Below, in pieces: positions 61,175 to 64,000 of a stretch of DNA of 64,000 nucleotides. The DNA is from Clostridium massiliamazoniense (GTDB lineage Bacteria > Bacillota > Clostridia > Clostridiales > Clostridiaceae), in the NCBI RefSeq assembly GCF_001403635.1, contig NZ_LN879466.1, forward strand, positions 336,254-400,253, given 5' to 3'. Position 1 is the first letter of the stretch; every line of letters begins with the position of its first letter. The notes beneath the pieces are model-generated. The model was not told the DNA's origin. It worked only from the letters and a program-made list of their open reading frames with translations, and ran no database searches. The translations under genes were made by a program, and so were the position numbers.

Positions 61175-64000
61175 TTGAGTAATAAAGAAGTGAATATTAA
61201 AATCGATTTAGACAATCTTAATGATACTGAAGTTTATATTAATGATTTAAAAAATAATTTAACTTCATTAGAAGAATTGATTTCTAATGAATCAGAAGAA
61301 AATATAAACTCTTTTTCAACTATAGCTGCTTCAGTACTTAAAATCAATAGTGCATTAGAAGAACTAAAATCATCATCTGATATAGATGGTAATATAGATA
61401 TTGAAAATTTAAAACAAACATTATCTGAAGTTAATAATCTAAAAACTCAATTAAATGAGTTATCTAAAAAATCAATAAAAATACAATTTCCTGAACTTCC
61501 CGAAACAACCAGAACAATAGAGGAATTAGATAATTTATATGATATTCTTCCAGATATTACTTCAGAATTTAGATTATTACAAGATACGCTAACTAACTTA
61601 TCTTCAGAATGTGATAATTTTCAGAGTGATATATCTAGTTCTATAAAAGAAATTAATAAAAGTCAAGCTGATTTTATTGAATCATCAGATAAATTAAATA
61701 GTTTTGGCAATAGTGCTATGGATGCAGGGAAAAAGACCCTAGTACTAGGTCAAACTATTGAAGGATTGACAGATCCATTAAAGAAATTTGAAGAGAATGC
61801 TTTTGAATCAGTATTACATACTGATTCTGCTATTCAAATGTCTAATAAAGCTTTTGGTAAAAGTTCTGAATCAATAGAGAAATGGGCTAATAATTCGATT
61901 AATAGCATGGGGATTGCTAGAAGTGCTGCAATAGAAAGTGCTGAAAGTTTTTCATTTACAGCAAAAAGTATGGGTGCTAATAACGAACAATCATCTAAAC
62001 TTTCAGAAGGTTATACACAATTAGCTTCACATATAATGTTAGCATCAAATGGAAGCAAAGATTTTCAAACATCTAGCCAAATGGCATTAGGAATAATGGA
62101 GGGAAACACAAAGGTTTGTGATCAGCTAGGTATATCATTTAGCAAAACTGCATTAAATTCAGAGGCACTTAAGCTAGGATATCATAATACATTTTCAAAT
62201 TTAACTCCATTGCAACAAGCTACTGTTCGTTTAAAATTAGCTCAAGGTGATTTAAATAAAACTTATGGTAGCATAGGAAGTTTACTAGATACAAATCAAG
62301 GCAAATGGATTAAAACTAAATCAATATTAGATAATACATCAGATACAATTGGAGATTCTTTAGTTCCTATTGTAATTACAGCGTCTCAAAAAATAGAAGG
62401 GTTGGCTAGCTGGTTCAATCATTTAAATAAAGGCAGCAAAGATTTAGTAATCGGACTAGGGATTGCAGCAGTTGCTATGGGACCACTTATGAAAGGTATA
62501 GCTTATACTACAACAGCTATTGGTGGATTAACAAAGGGTATATCACTTTTAATGCTACTTTTTAAAAAATCAGGTGATGATGCAGACGGGTCTACTAAAA
62601 AAATTGATAATTATAATGAAGCTGTAAATAAATCAGGCAATGAGACAGACGGGTCTACTAAAAAAATTGATAATTATAATGAAGCCGTAAATAAATCAGG
62701 TAATGAGACAGACGGGTCTACTAAAAAAATTGATAATTATAATGAAGCCGTAAATAAATCAGGTAATGAGACAGACGGGTCTACTAAAAAAATTGATAAT
62801 TATAATGAAGCTGTAAATAAATCAGGTAATGAGACAGACGGGTCTACTAAAAAAATTGATAATTATAATGAAGCTGTAAATAAATCAGGTAATGATGCAG
62901 TCGAGTCTACTAAAAAAATTGATAATTATAATGAAGCCATAAATAAATCAAGTAATGAGACAGACGGATCCACTAAAAAAATTGATAATTATAGTGAAGC
63001 CGTAAATAAATCAGGTAATGAGACAGACGGGTCTACTAAAAAAATTGATAATTATAATGAATCCGTAAATAAATCAGGTAATGATGCAGACGGGTCTACT
63101 AAAAAAATTGATAATTATAATGAAGCCATAAATAAATCAGGTAATGATGCAGACGGGTCTACTGAAAATATTGATAATTATAATGAATCCATAAACAAAT
63201 CAGGTAATGAGGCAGACGGGTCTACTAAAAATATTGATAATTATAATGAAGCCGTAAATAAATCAGGTAATGAGGCAGGAGAGTCTACTAAAGAAAATAA
63301 TAATTTAAGTGAATCAATTGAAAATATGGGTAATAAAAGTTCTTCTGCTGCTGAAAAAAATGATAATTTAGATAAGCAAACAAATCTTTTAAAAAATTCT
63401 ATTGCTGATGCTAGCGAGGTTACTGAGGAAGCTCAAGAGCCACTAGTTAATCTTGGAGAAGTAACTGAACATAGTACCGGATTATTTGGTAAACTTAAGG
63501 GCGTGCTTGGTGCTGGTTCAGATGCTCTTAGTATATTCGCAGATGGTGGCGGACCAGTAATGGATGCATTAGGGGGGATTTGTGATTTAATACCAGGTGT
63601 TGGTGAAGGTATGATGGCAATGCAAGCTGGAACTTTTGCACTACATGAAGCTTGGAAACATAACTTTTTAGGAATAAAAAATATAACTCATGATGCACTA
63701 AATGCAATAGAAGGAAAAACTAAAAGTACATTAAGTACAGTAAAAACTACAACTAACACTAATTTAAATTCATTGTCAAATATAACAAAATCTAATATGA
63801 ACAAAATGTCTCAGGTATATTCAAGAAATTTAAATCATATTAAGGGGACTACAAGTAGTTCATTATCAACTATAAAAAGTGTTACTAACTCGAACTTATC
63901 ATCATTACCTGGAATTGCCCAATCCAATATGAGCAAAGTATCAGGAGTGTGTTCAAATAATTGGAATAATATAAACAGTAACTTTAATAGCCAATCACGT
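61175..64000 (+). CDS. Tail tape-measure protein (3' end outside window)
   Basis: Open for all 942 codons from TTG 61175 (AAGGAGGTAAATAA upstream) to the window end. The N-terminus is a long alpha-helical coiled region. The tape-measure core follows (LTDPLKKFEENAFESVLHTD, KAFGKSSESIEKWANNSINS, PLQQATVRLKLAQGDLNKTY). Next are hydrophobic segments (GLGIAAVAMGPLMKGIAYTT) and a 12-unit 21-residue repeat (62576-63331). A second hydrophobic stretch comes after it (PVMDALGGICDLIPGVGEGM), then Asn/Ser-rich helical repeats of the KSNMNKMS / QSNMSKVS kind. It sets tail length. Confidence 0.85.
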   Translation, partial: MSNKEVNIKIDLDNLNDTEVYINDLKNNLTSLEELISNESEENINSFSTIAASVLKINSALEELKSSSDIDGNIDIENLKQTLSEVNNLKTQLNELSKKSIKIQFPELPETTRTIEELDNLYDILPDITSEFRLLQDTLTNLSSECDNFQSDISSSIKEINKSQADFIESSDKLNSFGNSAMDAGKKTLVLGQTIEGLTDPLKKFEENAFESVLHTDSAIQMSNKAFGKSSESIEKWANNSINSMGIARSAAIESAESFSFTAKSMGANNEQSSKLSEGYTQLASHIMLASNGSKDFQTSSQMALGIMEGNTKVCDQLGISFSKTALNSEALKLGYHNTFSNLTPLQQATVRLKLAQGDLNKTYGSIGSLLDTNQGKWIKTKSILDNTSDTIGDSLVPIVITASQKIEGLASWFNHLNKGSKDLVIGLGIAAVAMGPLMKGIAYTTTAIGGLTKGISLLMLLFKKSGDDADGSTKKIDNYNEAVNKSGNETDGSTKKIDNYNEAVNKSGNETDGSTKKIDNYNEAVNKSGNETDGSTKKIDNYNEAVNKSGNETDGSTKKIDNYNEAVNKSGNDAVESTKKIDNYNEAINKSSNETDGSTKKIDNYSEAVNKSGNETDGSTKKIDNYNESVNKSGNDADGSTKKIDNYNEAINKSGNDADGSTENIDNYNESINKSGNEADGSTKNIDNYNEAVNKSGNEAGESTKENNNLSESIENMGNKSSSAAEKNDNLDKQTNLLKNSIADASEVTEEAQEPLVNLGEVTEHSTGLFGKLKGVLGAGSDALSIFADGGGPVMDALGGICDLIPGVGEGMMAMQAGTFALHEAWKHNFLGIKNITHDALNAIEGKTKSTLSTVKTTTNTNLNSLSNITKSNMNKMSQVYSRNLNHIKGTTSSSLSTIKSVTNSNLSSLPGIAQSNMSKVSGVCSNNWNNINSNFNSQSR
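62576..63331 (+). repeat. 63-bp tandem repeat array in the tape measure (12 units)
   Basis: Eleven near-identical 63-bp units plus one degenerate last unit, all in frame. Each unit encodes 21 residues containing DGSTKKIDNYNEAVNKSG. Units 2-5 differ only by silent GCC/GCT changes. Units 6-11 carry scattered changes, and the last is strongly diverged. The low divergence implies recent expansion. Confidence 0.93.

Noticed and set aside
62576-63331. CRISPR array
   Set aside because: Units are contiguous, in-frame coding repeats without variable spacers.

Overview
The window is AT-rich, low-GC Gram-positive DNA with strong Shine-Dalgarno sites, frequent TTG/GTG starts and many intrinsic terminators. 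Gene content and order (uvrC-murB, rapZ-yvcK-whiA, dnaE, pfkA-pyk, and a GH125 mannosidase next to YesL/YesM/YesN genes) point to Clostridium perfringens or a very close relative. That assignment is recalled knowledge, not a search result. No rRNA, tRNA or CRISPR array was seen.

Region 1 (1-17.7 kb) is core chromosome: the 3' part of uvrC, murB, an orphan HisC-like aminotransferase, the rapZ-yvcK-whiA cluster, dnaE, the glycolytic pair pfkA-pyk, a double DUF1540 protein and an RlmD/RumA-type rRNA methyltransferase. The dnaE gene is split by a 1451-bp group I intron (9298-10748). The intron carries a LAGLIDADG homing endonuclease and sits exactly at the conserved NKSH/AAAY junction of the polymerase.

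Region 2 (17.8-36.7 kb) mixes accessory and metabolic genes. It has a Uma2-family nuclease, an overlapping ATPase/HNH pair resembling the Septu (PtuA/PtuB) anti-phage system, an aldo/keto reductase, a DUF434 protein, an RsuA-type pseudouridine synthase, BioY with a DUF1284 protein, and an OmpR-type two-component system. A VTC/DUF4956/CotH cluster follows, then a complete pantothenate operon (panG-like, panB, panC, panD), a bacterial sugar transferase and an old-yellow-enzyme flavoprotein.

Region 3 (36.8-53.3 kb) is glycan and cell-surface related. It has a truncated AAA-ATPase-like gene, a GH31 glucosidase and an EEP-family phosphohydrolase. A 7-kb array of small YcxB-like membrane proteins follows, with clear signs of segmental duplication: a 124-aa gene in two copies and a detached copy of the 3' end of the GH125 gene. 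The intact GH125 exo-mannosidase and a frameshifted YesL-like gene lie divergent from a YesM/YesN two-component system, which probably controls them.

Region 4 (about 54-64 kb, running off the end) is phage-derived. It has a CI/Cro-like divergent repressor pair with three matching operators, a winged-helix replication-type protein, an SSB, an ArpU-like late regulator, a C-terminally short portal, connector proteins, a tail terminator, a major tail protein, a tail-assembly chaperone with a classic A AAA AAC -1 frameshift site, and a tape measure with about twelve 63-bp tandem repeats. Terminase, scaffold and capsid genes are absent between the regulatory and tail modules, and no integrase was seen in the part shown. 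This suggests a domesticated tail-like particle (tailocin candidate) rather than an intact prophage.
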